From Pseudomonas sp. (lineage in GTDB: Bacteria > Pseudomonadota > Gammaproteobacteria > Pseudomonadales > Pseudomonadaceae): 18,758 nucleotides of DNA. The stretch spans positions 1 to 18,758 of the forward strand of contig JAQZAY010000037.1 in NCBI GenBank assembly GCA_029239415.1, written 5' to 3'. Positions 15,532 through 18,758 of this stretch are shown here, piece by piece (positions within the stretch are counted from its first letter, which is position 1; the number at the start of each line of letters is the position of its first letter). A program made the translations under genes and the position numbers. The notes under the pieces were generated by a model, which did not search any database, was not told where the DNA came from, and was given only the letters and a program-made list of their open reading frames with translations.

Positions 15532-15646
15532 GCAGGATTTCTGGAAAAGTTCCCGAAGCGTGGCGTTTTTTCAGGCGGCCGCAGCCCGCAGACAAAGAGG
15601 GTGGGAGAAGAAAAGGGCAGAGGCCATGGCTGGAGAGGGTGAGGCG

Positions 15647-15679
15647 ACCTCCTGGAATCGCAGGGCGGCCCCAGGAGGT
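15647..15679 (-). terminator. Inverted repeat after acnA, possible terminator
   Basis: ACCTCCTGG (15647-15655) and CCAGGAGGT (15671-15679) form a perfect 9-base stem with a 15-base loop, starting 14 bases past the acnA stop. No T-run follows on the minus strand, so it may work as a processing or stability hairpin rather than an intrinsic terminator. Confidence 0.4.
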
Positions 15680-15692
15680 GAGCCCGATCGCC

Positions 15693-18434
<2,742 letters not shown>

Positions 18435-18502
18435 TGCCAACTCCTTCTGCGCCGGTGCCCGGCACATCGTGGAGTGTCGCCGGTGTCACCGCTCTGTATG
18501 AG

Positions 18503-18521
18503 GGTCCGCACGGCACGGACC
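18503..18521. promoter_or_regulatory. Inverted repeat in the acnA-rlmM divergent promoter region
   Basis: GGTCCG (18503-18508) and CGGACC (18516-18521) are perfect arms around a 7-base spacer, 69-87 bases upstream of the acnA ATG. The position suits an operator for acnA, but the bound regulator is unknown and a chance GC-rich dyad is possible. Confidence 0.3.
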
Positions 18522-18603
18522 AGGCTCGGGGGCCGGGCTGCGTCGCCCGACCTGACCCTACACTGGACCGGCCAGGCAGGTCGCAGGTTCAGATCGGTTC
18601 CTT

Positions 18604-18609
18604 TATCAT
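18604..18609 (+). promoter_or_regulatory. Candidate -10 element for rlmM
   Basis: TATCAT matches the sigma-70 -10 consensus at five of six positions, in the most AT-rich stretch of this gap and 74 bases before the rlmM ATG. No good -35 lies at the proper spacing, so the call is weak. Confidence 0.35.
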
Positions 18610-18683
18610 TCGCCGCCTTGTCGCCGCGGCCCTCGCGGTGGAACAAGGCGTGCGCCACCTGCGCCGCCGTCGTGGAGTGAAAG

Positions 18684-18758
18684 ATGGATACCCTGTTGAT
18701 GCATTGCCGGCCCGGTTTCGAGGGCGAGGTCTGCGCCGAGATCAGCGAGCACGCCGCC
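18684..18758 (+). CDS. rlmM: 23S rRNA (cytidine-2498 2'-O) methyltransferase RlmM, N-terminal fragment
   Basis: Only the first 25 codons are present; the gene runs off the right edge. ATG 18684 has GTGGAG about 7-12 bases upstream. The visible sequence MDTLLMHCRPGFEGEVCAEI followed by SEHAA is the N-terminus I know from RlmM (YgdE), which methylates the ribose of C2498 in 23S rRNA using S-adenosylmethionine. The neighbour acnA, divergent at 249 bases, fits the order seen in Pseudomonas. With so few residues the call rests mainly on this match. Confidence 0.8.
   Translation, partial: MDTLLMHCRPGFEGEVCAEISEHAA

Noticed and set aside
18493..18508. CTGTATGAG upstream of acnA as a possible second LexA box
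   Set aside because: The second half (ATACAG or at least CAG at the right distance) is absent.

Overview
The window is chromosomal DNA from a GC-rich gammaproteobacterium, almost certainly a Pseudomonas and probably of the P. putida group. The grounds are the gene families present (YggL, an Aer-type energy-taxis receptor, a 913-residue AcnA beside RlmM), a Pseudomonas-type REP sequence (stem GCTGGC-TT-GCCAGC in a TGTGGGAG... context), and a LexA box of the gamma-proteobacterial type. It looks like ordinary core and flexible chromosome. I see no prophage, insertion sequence, CRISPR array, tRNA or rRNA.

Left part (1-3.5 kb): the 5' end of yggL (minus strand), then a 352-base regulatory gap. 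Next come a citrate/tricarballylate-type MFS proton symporter and, 62 bases after it, a secreted ModA-like solute-binding protein with no ABC partner. Facing them is a LysR regulator whose stop codon region overlaps the binding-protein gene by 15 bases. A perfect inverted repeat CATTGAT-N11-ATCAATG (T-N11-A type) upstream of the transporter is a natural candidate site for this regulator.

Centre left (3.5-7.8 kb): a BvgS/RocS-type hybrid kinase (signal peptide, two periplasmic solute-binding domains, one membrane span, PAS, HisKA, HATPase, receiver, HPt). It lies directly behind its NarL/FixJ-type response regulator on the minus strand. No output operon is in view.

Centre (8.1-10.5 kb): a minus-strand run with the order DUF883 (ElaB/YqjD-like), YqjE-like, small YqjK-like protein, dgt. 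These are inner-membrane stress proteins upstream of a dNTP triphosphohydrolase that starts with TTG behind a good ribosome-binding site.

Centre right (10.8-13.7 kb, plus strand): an Amt ammonium channel with no glnK beside it, a 78-residue glutaredoxin-like protein, a 109-residue unknown protein and an RluA-family pseudouridine synthase. The unknown protein has the clearest regulatory signature in the window: a sigma-70 promoter (TTGACG-N17-TATCCT) overlapped by a LexA box, so it is very probably an SOS gene.

Right part (13.7-18.76 kb): a pair of inverted REP sequences, an Aer-type receptor preceded by a FliA-type promoter (TCAA-N15-GCCGATA), aconitase A, and the divergent start of rlmM, which runs off the window end.
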